Assembly: GCA_030770535.1 (NCBI GenBank)
Contig: JASVEC010000005.1
Coordinates: 744,001 to 808,000, forward strand
DNA from: Batkoa obscura
Taxonomy: Eukaryota; Entomophthoromycota; Entomophthoromycetes; Entomophthorales; Batkoaceae
Direction of reading: 5' to 3'
Length of the DNA stretch: 64,000 nucleotides
Part shown: in pieces, positions 1 through 12,618 of the stretch
Layout: each line of letters opens with the position of its first letter
Position numbering within the stretch: the stretch's first letter is position 1
The notes under the pieces: generated by a model
Database searches by the model: none
What the model was told of the DNA's origin: nothing
The model's input: only the letters and a program-made list of their open reading frames with translations
Position numbers and translations under genes: made by a program

Positions 1-30
1 GGTTATGGTTAGGGTTAGGATTAGGGTGGG
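1..30 (+). repeat. Short telomere-like TTAGGG tract
   Basis: The first 30 bases hold four imperfect TTAGGG-type units. The G-rich strand reads 5'->3' into the window. A true left chromosome end would show CCCTAA on this strand, so the tract is either interstitial or inverted at a contig edge. Confidence 0.5.
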
Positions 31-1699
31 TTAATTTTTTTTAAAATTTAAGTTTGTTCATTTGAAAAATTTATTAAACCTTTATTTTTTCAACTATAAG
101 AAGAAACTAGCAGATTCCAAAAACCCAAGCAATTATTTTATTAAAAATGGAGGTTTACTAATCTCACTCAAAAACAATTCCCATATAAAAATTAAAGGCT
201 TTTTTAAATAAAGTTAAAATTAGCAATTTTGGTAACTAAGTTAAAGCAACGCTTGAATTTTTATTGTTTTAAAATAAAAGTAGCAGGAATTTAAAAAGTT
301 GGCATGTGGAAGTATGATTACTTTTTTAATGTGGGATGAGTTAAAAGCAGTAAACGAAATTTAAAGCAATCTTTCTCAATTTGATTTAAAAAATACTTGT
401 AACATTTAAGTGAACTAATCTTAAATTCTTTTTTCAAATAAAGTTTCAAGAATGAACTTTGTACCAAAGGTAGACAAGTCTTGGACTTACTTCCTACTTT
501 ACCAGGTGGTTCCTCTTAATGGTTTAGCTCCTTAATTTTACTGGCTTAAGTATTTTATTTTATTTTATTTTATTTTATTTTATTTTAGTTAATAAAACAG
601 TCGAAGCTTCGGCCTTATAAAAGCAAAAAATACAGAATAAATAAAATTTATTCTACTTTTTCTATATTTTTAAACTGTTTAATCAATTTTTTTAGATATA
701 AAAAGATACCTTTTAATTTCATACTATTAATATTTATCTTATTTTTTAATATGGGATAATTTTACTCCTAGGTTCAACATTTTTCCGATTTTGATATATT
801 GAAAATTATAATACCTTAAAAAAATTATAAAGTGAAGTAATATAAAAGATCTATAAAAAATAAGTATTATTATTTATAATAAATAAATAAATAAATTTTT
901 AAAACTATTTTTAGGTTTTAAATTCATTTATTTTTTATTCATTAAAAAAAGAATTCATTTTTAAATTAACAACTAAAACAATCGGATACCTAATAAAAAT
1001 CATCTAAAACTTAATTTATTGGTATTTTATTATTTAAGTTTAATAATAAATGCTAATTAATTATAATATTTTATTATTATTTGTAGTTTTTATAATTCTT
1101 TATTTATTTCAATATAATTCGGTTCATCAATAAAACCAAGTTTCACCTTAATACTCTTTCTTTATATTATTAAAAGTTAAGGTAAGTTAATTATTATTCA
1201 AATAAGAAATCAATAATTGTTTATTATTTACTATTATTACTTATTATTTATTATTTATTATTTATCATATAGTTGTATAGATGTATTTGTATACTGATAT
1301 AATATATTATTATATACATTGTAATGATAATATAATAGTATAATAGTATAAAAGTATAGCGTAATAGATTATATATTAAAATTATTATTAAAAATATATT
1401 GGCGGTGGTGATATCATTGAATGAATAAATGGGAATTGGAATAGAATTATAGCATTAATTAGTTACCATTCAAGATATTCGAAATTTTACCAATGTATAA
1501 TAAAGAATTTAACATTATGGCATAAATATTAAACAAAAACTTAACCTCCTTCTTATATTAAACTATTATAAATTAATAATACTATTGATAATAAGCATAA
1601 AATAAACGTATATAAATACATTTAAAAAACTTATTGAAGAATTAAAATTAAATTTTATTATACTTTTATTATACTTTTATTTTTCTTATAGTAAACGGA
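31..1699. other. A+T-rich intergenic region with simple repeats
   Basis: I see no gene here. A pure TTTTA pentamer array lies at about 551-586, and TTA/TTAT-rich simple sequence lies at about 865-895 and 1225-1265. The last 100 bases are the likely promoter and leader of the velvet gene. Confidence 0.6.
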
Positions 1700-2731
1700 A
1701 TGAAGAACTTTAAATTAATCCTTAGACAATCTAATAGTGATATTTATTATCAATCTAAAGTTGATAAAAAAATCATTGAGCCTACTCCTATTATACAACT
1801 TATAGTAAATAATAATGATATTATGGATAACAATAGTAATGATAGTGCCAATAACAGTGATAACTATACATTAAGTAACAACAATGATGATTATTTAATT
1901 AGCCCTTATATTTATATCAACGTATCTTTAATAACAAATGATAAAAATATCAAATTAAATGGTACATTAAACCAAAGCATTTACAAGCTAAAAGATTTCA
2001 ATCAAGAGATGATCGGATTATTCCTATTTAATGATCTTACACTCACTAATTTGAGCAAAGAAATGCAACACAACTATACATATCAATTAAAGTTTACCTT
2101 ATATCATATAGTGGACGACATGAACTATCAATTAAGCAGTATATGTACCCCTAAATTTCAATTAATATTAAATAATCAATTAAATTTACGTTATAATTAT
2201 AATACTAAATTAAATGATTTGCTTTCGAATCAAGGTATGAAATTAAAATCAACTAATTATTTAAAACGTAAACGAAGTCTACCCATTAATACTTATTTAC
2301 CCTCAAATTATAAAAAAGAGTTAAATGGATATAATTTATTTGATACAAATTTATATAATAAAAATAATAAAAATAATAAAAATAATAAAAATAATAAAAA
2401 TAGTAACACCTCATTAAATAATCTTGTTCCCGTTACCTTGAATCCCAATACCCGCTCCAATTCTATCTCATACACTCAGCCACTGAGATCCAACTCCGTC
2501 AGCTATCTACCAATGATACGTTCAAATTCGATTGCTTATTCGCATACTATGTACACACCGGGGACTATTGAATGCAATCTATTTTTAGATAGCAATAGTA
2601 GTGGTATTACTACTCAATCTTCTCGTTCCTCTTCCATTATCAGCTTAAATTCAGATCAAACTGATTATAAAGATTTTAGCTTAATGTTCAAATCTTATTT
2701 ACAACATAATAGAATCATTCCTTTATCTTAG
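1700..2731 (+). CDS. Velvet-domain transcriptional regulator
   Basis: Intronless, 343 residues. Residues about 4-38 match the start of a velvet domain: LxLRQ, then a stretch ending EPTPIIQL, like the PPPIVQL of VeA/VelB/VosA. The second half (about 66-155) keeps the pattern of two beta strands, 'LNGTLNQSIYKLKD' and 'GLFLFNDLTL', then 'YQLKFTLYHI'. An Asn/Asp-rich insert at about 38-65 separates the halves. After the domain come a 'NQGMKLK' element like the velvet 'DQGVKIR', a basic KRKR stretch that could be a nuclear localisation signal, an (N/K) low-complexity run, and a Ser-rich tail with three RSNS(I/V)(S/A)Y repeats. Velvet proteins bind DNA through an NF-kB-like fold and coordinate development with secondary metabolism in fungi. 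Which subfamily this belongs to cannot be told by eye. Confidence 0.8.
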   Translation: MKNFKLILRQSNSDIYYQSKVDKKIIEPTPIIQLIVNNNDIMDNNSNDSANNSDNYTLSNNNDDYLISPYIYINVSLITNDKNIKLNGTLNQSIYKLKDFNQEMIGLFLFNDLTLTNLSKEMQHNYTYQLKFTLYHIVDDMNYQLSSICTPKFQLILNNQLNLRYNYNTKLNDLLSNQGMKLKSTNYLKRKRSLPINTYLPSNYKKELNGYNLFDTNLYNKNNKNNKNNKNNKNSNTSLNNLVPVTLNPNTRSNSISYTQPLRSNSVSYLPMIRSNSIAYSHTMYTPGTIECNLFLDSNSSGITTQSSRSSSIISLNSDQTDYKDFSLMFKSYLQHNRIIPLS

Positions 2732-3762
2732 TAGTAGAGATTAGCTGGTTGTTATGAAGTGTTTTTATTGCTTGCGCTTGGACTTAAATGGGTTTTATAT
2801 GTTTATTAAATATAGTGTGTTTTATTATTAATGGTTTTTTTTTGTTTTTTTTAACTTTCTATTAATAATTGCTGAATTGTTATTATCGAAATTATTCTAA
2901 TTTTTAGAAACCTCAAGTTTAGGGTCCCGCTCTTTTATAAACTAAAATCAAACAACCTTTGGAACTTCTCCCATGAATTTAATCCAATTTCACCTTTGCT
3001 CTCTAAAACCCTGTAACTACAACTATTAAAGTTCAAATATCCAATTTCTGCAAAAATTCTTCGTCTACTATTTATTTTATTGTTATTTTTAAAAGCCTAG
3101 TCTTTAGCTTTGGTGAGATTTATGTTTAAAATTTTTCTCTAAATGGATAGTTATCTATTGCATGTTCGAACTTTAACAGTTGTATCTACCCTTTTTCTAC
3201 AATTTACTCCCAAAAATAAACACTAGTGTTTTTACGTCTTCAATATTTAAATAAATTAACAAAGTAGAATAAAATATAACCCTATTAATCAATTTTTTAA
3301 TTTTTTAATAAACTGTATCAAAACATGACTCCTACCTAAAATAAAGCAACATTTATTGTTAACCTTTAATTATTATAGTATTTCATTCTAAATGTACAAA
3401 TTTTTACTTTATTTTTGATAAATCCGAGTTTTTCTAAGCAATAATTACCAAATGATCAAGCTCAAATGTGTAATTTCATCAGATAAATTTGCTTGACAAT
3501 TACCACATTTTAAACTGCTAAGATTTTAGCTATTAAAAATGAACGAATCACATTGTATTCCATATAGAACAAGCTTGGAGTTTTTCCAAAAATATGCTTT
3601 TTTCAAACTAGTGACTGTTTTTGCTAAAAAAAATGGGGTAAAAAATCAACTTACAAAAAATAAAGAAAATCAAGCTTTTTTTGTATTTAATTCTCTTTTA
3701 TTTTTACCAGCTTCAATTTTTTCTTCCAAGAAAACTTTTAAAAAACGTTCAACCCAACTTAC
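2732..3762. other. Intergenic region
   Basis: No gene is supported. A 78-residue open frame at 3539-3775 overlaps the start of the next gene and is low in complexity, so I treat it as chance. Confidence 0.6.
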
Positions 3763-5051
3763 ATGCCCTCTATAATCTTAATTTTATTTTATATATTAGG
3801 TTGTATACCTTTACTATCCATTATCAATGTAGTTAACGGTTCCTTGCATGTTTTGGTAAATTTTAAATACTAAATAATATTATTGTAAACTAATAAATTA
3901 ATTTAATGTAGAAAACCAACGATACATTTCAAGTAATACCACAGATTATAACAACGGATTAACTTAACAAACTTTCTTTAGGACCGAATCGCCTCCTTTG
4001 GCCCACGTTTACCGACCAAAGGGTATATAGGAAAGCTAATCCCAATAGAAACATTACCTAACTGGGGACAACAAGAACCAGATGGCTGTCATTCCTTTTC
4101 ATTAAATGAAACTTTAATCAAATTGGGCAAATTTTATCAAGAAGATAACTTGATTGCTTTAATTAAACGGGGTAACTGTAGTTTCATTGAAAAGGTAAGG
4201 TATATGCAAAATAGTGGCTTCCAAGGGGTAGTGGTAGGGAACAATGAGAGGAGTGGATTGGTCACTATGTATGCGGATGGTAAGCTTGCTTATTTTTTGT
4301 TTTAAAAGGTGTATTAAAGCTGCTGTGATTAGGCGATAACGATGATATTGCTATACCCTCCGTTTTTATCACTCAAAAAGAATACAAAACATTACATGAT
4401 TTATGTGTTGGACTTGGACCAGACCCATTATTGATTCGATTGGAACCAAATAATTTTTTTCAGTAAAATTTTTCTTATTTTTATAACTACTGTAAAAACT
4501 AACTTTATAACAATCTAGACCTTTATTAGATGTCATCATAGTAACCATTTTATCACCAACGGTAATGATGTTTTTTGTTTATGTTATGTGGAAGATTCGA
4601 CAAAGACAACTTTATAAAGCTCAATTAGCACCACCTGATTTTGTTAAAAATTTACCAACTAGAGATTTTTTTATAGTTAAAAGACAGGGTAATGAACCTG
4701 AAGAATGTGCAATTTGTTTAGAAGATTATATTGATGAGGATGAATTAAGGATTTTACCTTGTAGGCATGAGTTTCATATCGCCTGTATAGGTAAGGAGCT
4801 TTAGTTAGATGGTATATGAGTAATATTTAATGTTTTTTATTTAATATAGATCCTTGGCTAACTACTAGAAAGAAATTTGTAAGAGTTATTAATTAGTAAT
4901 AGTAATAATAATAATTGTAATTAATCCATTTATTTTTTAGTGCCCGATATGTAAAAGAGATATATGTCCTATGATTAAACCAGCGACAGAAAGAACTAGA
5001 TTGTTAGGAGATTTACCTGCTAGCCCTACTTCGTTAACTTTTACTAATTAA
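3763..5051 (+). CDS. PA-TM-RING-H2 E3 ubiquitin ligase (RNF13/GRAIL type)
   Basis: Seven exons join in frame: 3763-3855, 3912-3932, 3982-4279, 4333-4462, 4519-4790, 4850-4878 and 4941-5051, giving 279 residues. The first exon is a hydrophobic signal peptide ([13 protein letters not shown]...). A protease-associated (PA) domain follows, with '[15 protein letters not shown]', 'GVVVGNN' and '[10 protein letters not shown]'. A transmembrane segment (about [21 protein letters not shown]) leads to a cytosolic RING-H2 finger, C-x2-C...C-x-H-x2-H-x2-C...C-x2-C, with the typical '[16 protein letters not shown]'. Two introns fall inside the RING finger. PA-TM-RING proteins are single-pass endosomal or vacuolar membrane ligases. 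The protein is short after the RING, ending about 36 residues beyond it. Confidence 0.9.
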
Positions 5052-5452
5052 GTAGTTACAAACTGTAAATTATAGGAACTTTGATTGTATTAGTTACCAC
5101 TTTTTGTATTGTCTCATTAACGAAAGTTCGCTGAGGACTATTTCAATTGTTCTATTAGGCTTAAGCTATAGATTGTAACATATGGAAAGTGTTTCATAAT
5201 TTTTTATATATTTTATTCTTTTTAATAAATTATTATATAATTAAATTGTTCTTCATTTTGATATGTAAGTGAAATATTTGACTAAACTTGTTATTTACTT
5301 TTAAGCCATTTTTTTAAAAGCTTGAACCTTAAGCATGTGAAAGATTCCTCCAGTGAACGAACCAATGAATCAAAATAAATTTAACCATATACAAAAAACC
5401 TAATTCAAAAAAATCCTTTAGTAATCTAAAAAATAATTAAAACTCTAAAAAA

Positions 5453-7441
5453 ATGCACCCACCACCCCAAATACAAGCCTTTATATCGGCGGAGGGACGA
5501 TATCATTTATTAGAAGACATATACCTTAGCGAAGCATTACAACCAAATGGTACGATGGGAACGAGTATCTCTTTAGTGACAGTGAAATTTAAAGATAGTA
5601 AACCGAAATTAAAAGAAAGTCCAAACATCAGTTCGGAACTCATCGAAACCTTAGATACTGAAGCAACTGCCAATCTTAACAATAGCAATAACAATACTAG
5701 TATCAGTAGTGGTAGTGGTACTGTCAGTACAAACAAAGAATATTTAATAAGTATTTTAGATAAAGAAGGATTTAGTTTATTTACACCAAGTTTAAAGAAA
5801 AAGAGTAAAGCTTCAGTAGCAAAAACGAATTCCAGTTTAGTACAAAAGATAATTCAACATGAAAATTTGGTCTCGATTTTACTCTCTAGGACTATGGAAC
5901 ATACATATGCTTTTTATAATGTGGGAAAAGCGTTTTATTGGGTTGATATACAATTACCTCATGTAAGCTTAGACTTTTTTTATTAAAAAATAGGAGCAGT
6001 AGAAGGCTATACATTAATAAGAGCTCTTTTTTTAATTATTTTTGCACTTAGGAGCCCTTATCACAAATAATATTTACTAAATCGTATCCCACGTGTCATG
6101 ATGTAAATAAATTAACACGTTCTGGTGAACAGTTGGATGTAGTGATTGGACTTTCTAGTGGAGATGTAATTTGGTTTGATCCTTTATCTAGCAAATATTC
6201 GAGAATTAATAAACAGGTAAGTTTTTTATATATAGTTGAAATGAAAAATTAGTCCATATTCATAATAAACACAGGGCATCATCAACAACAGCTCAGTAAC
6301 AAGTATTAAATGGGTACCAGGCTCAGAAACTTTAGTTTTGGTTGGACATTCGGATGGTTCTTTAATTGTTTATGATAAGGATAAAGATGACCAAAGCTTT
6401 ATACCTAATTCACCTACACCTAATAGCATGTAATCAAACTATTATGCGTTTATCTATTATTGTTTATTTATTCATATTCATCTAGAGTATGCATCACTAA
6501 ACCAAGTTTAAAATTAACTGCCAAATATAACCCACAAATTCACTGGCAAATTTCTACAAAACCTATATCAGGTAATTGATACTACGATTTATATTTTAAA
6601 CTTTAACTAAACTCTCCTTTTACTCTTTCTATAGCATTTGCTTTTTCACCTGATTTCTCATTATTAGCTGTAGTTAGTTTAGATGGTGGTTTAAGAATCA
6701 TTGATTATCATGAAGAGATGTAAGTCAATTATATAATCACATTGTTTATAGTAAAAACTTATCCCTTCTTTCCCCTTTAGCTTAACTGATATCTTTACAT
6801 CTTACTTTGGTGGTATGACCTGCGTCTGCTGGAGTCCAGATCGTAAATATATATTAACTGGAGGACAAGATGATTTGATTACAATCTGGTCCTATCCTGA
6901 TCAAAAAATCATTGCACGTTGCCAAGGACATAATGCTTGGGTAACTGGGGTAGCTTTTGATTTTTGGAAGTGTGATGAAGAGAATTATCGCTTTGGTTCC
7001 GTAGGGGAAGATAGTCAATTGTTGTTATGGGATTTTTCGTTAAGGGCGTTGCCAAAGGTTAAAGGAGTAAGTAGCACTATTAACAAAGATGAAAAGATGG
7101 AGGACTGATATATTTTTTAGAGAGTTAGAAGAGGCTCACAAAGTATTCACTCAGTACATTCTACAGTTGGAGTTAAAGATACGGATACTATTGGACCTGT
7201 ATTACATCCATTGAAATCAAGGAACCAAGTGATGATGTTGAAGCCTTTGATGGTAAGTAAAATAACAATAATAATAATAAACTTTAAAGAATATTTATTT
7301 AAAAATAAATGTTAGGCCCAATCTGTACACCAAGATCCTTTATGTTCGATTGTTTTTAGAGAAGAAGCAATTATTACAACATGTAAAAAAGGACACATTA
7401 AAATTTGGAAAAGGCCAATGGCTAAGATTGGGTTGAGTTAA
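5453..7441 (+). CDS. creC: CreC/WDR20-like WD40 protein, partner of a deubiquitinase
   Basis: At least seven exons. Exon 1 is 5453-5962, exon 2 is 6052-6216 and exon 3 starts at 6275; the last ends at the stop at 7439-7441. The N-terminus '[14 protein letters not shown]', then '[29 protein letters not shown]', are hallmarks of the CreC/WDR20 family. Later blades carry '[13 protein letters not shown]', '[24 protein letters not shown]', '[19 protein letters not shown]' and a last blade '[12 protein letters not shown]'. A Ser/Asn-rich insert lies at about residues 70-90 of exon 1. In Aspergillus CreC stabilises the deubiquitinase CreB in carbon catabolite repression; animal WDR20 activates USP12/USP46. 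The gene follows the RING ligase by 400 bp on the same strand and ends 250 bp from the 3' end of POL5. Confidence 0.88.
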
Positions 7442-7692
7442 AGTATGATTTTTTTATAGGATTCATTTTTATTCTCTTTTTTTTATAATTTGTTTAGTAA
7501 AGTTAAAATTTTAATTTTTAAAAGTTATTTTTATTTAGTTTAATTTAGAGTATTAAATATTAAAAAAGCATATAAAATTAAAGTAAAAACATATTAATGA
7601 AAATAAAAGCATTACTCTATATTTTTAATAGAAAGAAGGGGGGTTAAAGCAGGAAGTAAATGTATCAATGGTATTGCTTAAAATTAGTTTAC

Positions 7693-10600
7693 TTAATTAT
7701 TAAGCTTAGCTTTTTTCAGTTTGGAACTTGAATTGGATTTGGTAGTTCTTTATAAAAAATATTAATATGAATATTTATTACTACTTAATAATGTTAAACA
7801 ATTACCTTGTTTTAGATTCAAATCTTTTGCCAGTAATTTGATAGATTAAATCCCTTAATGGTGCGTTATTCATAAAGTTAGGCTGTGAAAGTAATTTATC
7901 ACATATTGATATAAATGCATCAGCTGAAAATAAATCATATTCCTAATAAAAATATCAATAAAAATATTAATAAAAATATTATGTTATTATAACTACCTTA
8001 TAATGATTATTAAATTCCAAATAATATTTAAGTTTAATTAAAAAGGAAAGTAACTTTTTTAGTTGATCTAATTTTAAAGAAGATGGCTCTTTTGAAAGTG
8101 ACGATGCTTTAAAGATCGAATAAACTTTAGTATATAATGGTTCAATAAATGAACTAACTTTTTCTTCATCAAAATATTTCTATTTTAAATTAAACTTATT
8201 AGTATACTATTATTATATTATATTATTATTATATTATTATCATTATTATATTACCTTCTTTTGACTAGTAGTAACTAATTTAAGTAAGATATCAAAAGCC
8301 ATCCAAGCTTTTGTACGATTTGCTTTAGATTCAATTGATACTTTTTCTATAATTTTAGTAGCAGAATGCCATCCAAATTTAGGAGATAAACTCATCAAAT
8401 CAATCAATAATCCATCCCTTGTTGTTGCCATTCCATTTTCAAAAAAGTTTTCTAAGATTTTAGTATATGTTGTTAATACAATCTAGTATTAATATTAATA
8501 TTAATAAGTAATAGTATAAAATTATAGTAATAAATTACCTTATCATAATCCTTATTTTCCCATTCAATAATTTCACTTAATAAACTTTGAATTACATTAG
8601 AACAAGTTTTATATACCAAATCATTAGTGAGATTTGTTAAAGTAATTGCATTTTCTAAAACACTCTTAATTTCTTCTTTTGGAAATTTTTGATTCAACTT
8701 AATCTTCTTTACATTATTAATTAGTATATTACATCCTTTTTCAAATGGAAGTATGTCAGCTTGATTAACCATTGATGTTTCTGAATGTTTCTTTATAAAT
8801 ATCAATAATTGTTCAATTACATATAATACATTTAAATTATCCCCTTGTTTATTTATGTAGATACTTATCCATTCTAATAATTTTACTTTAAGTTGAGATA
8901 TACTTGTTTTAGTTTCTATAAAAATATAAAATATTAACATACAATAATATATATATATATTATAACATAATCATTCTACCTTCTTGTTGTTTTTTTGCCA
9001 ATTTAGCCTGTTTAAACATCTCTTCTATATTAGCATCCATTTTTGACATCTCTTCATCATCCAAGTCAGATTCATTATCACTTGTTACTGCAGCTTTTCC
9101 AAGAGCTTCTCTAACCTTTCTCGCTAGTTCTTCATCTAATAATCCTGTCTGTTCTCCATCATCCTCTTCTTCTTCACTGTCTTCGTCATTATCATCACTT
9201 TCCTCTTTTTCACTATCTTCTTCTTCACTATTTTCTTCTTCGTTCTCTCCCTCATCATCTTCATCTTCGTTGTCATCATCCATCTTTGCGCCATCAAAAG
9301 CAATATTCTTAATCAAATCTATATTTAACATATCTCCATCCATCTCATCTTCATCCATTTCAATAATTTCATCATTTTCATCATCATCTTCCCCTTCTAA
9401 CAAATCATCTTCATTGCTATTATTAATGATATCAAATATTAAACTTAAGGTGGATTGTTTTATTAAATTACACCATCTTTCAAATACTAATTCAATTACT
9501 TCTTTAAATAAAGTATTGGACTTTGTTAAATAAGATATCAATAAATCAATTAATACATCAATTGGCTCAGTGTCATCAGCTAATAAAAAATACTGATAAG
9601 TAAATGTATGTTTACCATTATTATTATTATTACCTTCTACCGCTGCTTTCTTCTTACTTTTCCCTTTCTTTACTGTATATATATTTTCATAACAGATGAT
9701 AACTTCCTATAAAAAATAAAATTACTCAATACACTCTACAACAATAAACTGTAAAAATCATTTACCTTAATAGAAGCAGCAGCTTCATTACCATCAATAT
9801 TTAAAAACAATTCCAAAAATTGTATTAAAACAAAGAAACCAAAGTGAGGATTTGTTCTATCGTTATCAATCTCTGATTCAATAGTAGTTAATAATTGTTC
9901 TACTTTATTCAATTGTTCTTTTGATTCTAAAGATAAAGGTAAAATGGGATTTAATTGGACTCTTAAATTTAATTGTTGTATAAATTTATTCACATGTTGA
10001 ATCCATAATTCTTGATTTTGTTTAAATCCTGCATTTCTAGCTCTTATATCTGTTTTTTCTATTTATAAATCATTATTAGTATATCATTATATTCTTAAAA
10101 TTATTTTATTATTTTATTATTTTATTATTTCTTACCTTCAGATAATGGTGCCATCTTAAAACTATCTTTTAGTAATAAAAGTAATTTATTTTGAGCAAGT
10201 TGATGAATATCATTAGATACATCGAAATTGGGCTTAATACGTAACTAGATAAAAATAAAAATAATAAAGTATTAATATATAATGATGATAATAATATAAA
10301 TTATTATAAATTAACTTACAATTTCAATTGGGGAATTTAAATCAGGTAATGAGATATTGAAAAAAGAATGGAGTGTTAAAAAATCCATTACTTTAATATA
10401 ACTATCTTCACTCCCTTTTAATTTTGCGTATTTTAATACATGAGACATCTGATGAATAGACCACTCTTGAGATTCTAAAGGCGATAATCCTTGTAATCTA
10501 ATAATGGTAATGAACAATATGTTAGTATTAATATTATTATATTATTGTACTATAATTTACTCTTCTTCGGCATTAAATACCTTAATTAAATAATTTATAA

Positions 10601-12255
10601 AATCATTAATTGATTTTAAACTTAATGTTTTTGTAAACTCATTAATTAAATCATGTACTAATCCGTTCTTTCTTCTTTTTAAGGAACTATTACTGAACAT
10701 TATTACTACTAAGAATCCTACTATTGGATTTGACTGTAATACTTTATTTAATAAATTAAACTAAGATAAGTATATTAATATTATATCAACATATATAAAA
10801 ACAATTAATAATAAACTTACAACTTCACTTGCTAAAGCGAAAGTTTCACCGTTTGGATTGGATACATTATATAAAAATGTGACTAATTTTTCTGAAAAAA
10901 TAAGTGGAAATTGATTTGTTTTTAACAATGGAATAATTGCTTTTAATAATTTTAATCCAAGCATTTCGAACTCAATATTTTTTTTCCTATACATTTTAAA
11001 TAGTGTATCTATTTTAACAATAAATAAATTATTAATATTATATTATGCTAGTATGCTAGTATATTATTTACTTTCAACACAAATCTCCCAAAATCTACCG
11101 AGATCGAGTTTAAAGTAACTAGTAAATAAATTTTCCTTAAAAAAAGCGTTCATTAATAATTGCCAACTACTTGGTAAATTAGTTGGTGTGTGTGTTGATT
11201 TTTTAATCTAGAAAGGCATTAGTTTATAATTAATGTTATAATATAATATAATATATAAACTTACTAGTATTTCACCCAAATCTTCGAAATTTTCTAATTG
11301 AATAAACTTAAAGTCTTTGCCTATTTCACTTAATGAATCCTATAAAAGGCACATATTAAATATTATAATAAAACAAATTAAAAACAACATCAAAAACATA
11401 CCGTAAAGTTAGTTAAAATTAATAGATAAAAAGCCAGATGTTCACTATTTCCAATCTCAATCTTATTAACTGCTTCCCAAAGAGTTTCTGCTAATTTTTG
11501 TTGATGCTCACTTTTTTTAGCCTACACAAAGAAAAGTAACATATTAAAAAAAGGAAAAGATATTTGTTACATAAAATCAACTTACCACCAACACTAACTC
11601 TTCTAACACCACATAAGCAGGGTTTAATAAATATGATTTATAATTGGAAATATTAAATATAGTATTAATAATCAACCTCCAATCTTCAAATACAATTTGT
11701 TTTTGATTTAGTAGATTTGATCTTATTATACTATTCAGCCCAAATAATCTTCCGAACATATGATTTCTGTTTTCCTAATCAAATAAATGAATAAAATGTA
11801 TAAAAAAATAACCTCCTATTTACCTCTGAGTTAGTACCCAAAGGAGTATGTTCAACAATCAAATCCACTACCATACTTACTGGTAGGTAATTTAATAACC
11901 TTAGCAGCTAAAATAAAAAAATATCATTAATAACTATCCATCGATTTAATTATAAATCCTCTCTAATTACCTCAGCCAAAGCGAGAGAATACCCAAGTCT
12001 AGCTGACTCTCTAGCGGAAGCCAAACCTTTAATAAGCCTATTCAATGAATAATAAACATCGGGATGTAAACACTCTTTGATATTTTTTATATCATTTAAT
12101 TGATTTTCCCAAGTTCCTTTCGATTGTTTTTGAATAAATTCGGTTTGATATTCGTTTAACAAAGTGATCAACTGTACACTTGCTGAGATTCGTTGGGCCT
12201 TATCGTTTAGGGCCAACGAGCTGAATAAAGGCATCAATTTCTGGTTTAAATTCAT
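7693..12255 (-). CDS. POL5: Pol5/MYBBP1A-like nucleolar protein (DNA polymerase V family)
   Basis: The minus-strand start is at 12255 and the stop at 7693-7695. About sixteen short introns interrupt the gene; the last exon encodes a basic tail ending KKAKLNN. The first exon carries the family signature 'LIKGLASARESARLGYSLALAEV'. The middle is helical-repeat-like. The region 8960-9541 encodes a long acidic Glu/Asp tract followed by 'DEELARKVREALG' and 'MDANIEEMFKQAKLAKKQQE', the arrangement seen in yeast Pol5 and animal MYBBP1A. Despite its old name the family acts in the nucleolus in rRNA synthesis and ribosome assembly, not as a replicative polymerase. It starts 363 bp from the divergent gene at 12619. 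Confidence 0.88.
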
Positions 12256-12618
12256 CTTTTTTTGAAATTAAAAATGAAAGTGAATTTTGTTTTTTAGGGG
12301 TTGGATTTTTTATAAAAGTTTTTTATAAGATTTTTGATTTTATGTCAAAATTGATTTGATGTTATTTGAAATTTTTAAAGTGTAACAAATGCTATTACAA
12401 TAGCATAAAAATGATATTAATTGTTGTTGATAATATAAAATAATGTTATATGGTATATAGCATAAAAATCAATATATAAGTTAATATCAACCTTTACTTG
12501 GTCTGATCCCATAATTCCCTTAATAAAAAATTAGAATTTTCCTAACGCTATTTTAAACTCAAAAACTTCAAACTCAAAAAAATATCATCAATATTTTTAA
12601 CTTTCTCATCAACACTCA
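12256..12618. promoter_or_regulatory. Divergent intergenic promoter region
   Basis: These 363 bp separate two head-to-head genes (POL5 and the gene at 12619), so promoters for both must lie here. I see no recognisable motif beyond A+T-rich sequence. Confidence 0.5.

Noticed and set aside
3539-3775. 78-codon open frame before the RING ligase
   Set aside because: Overlaps the signal-peptide exon of the real gene and has low-complexity composition.
5503-5736. Leu/Val-rich minus-strand open frame resembling a membrane protein
   Set aside because: Antisense of the first creC exon.
9270-9533. Plus-strand Ser-rich open frame
   Set aside because: Antisense shadow of the acidic tract of POL5.
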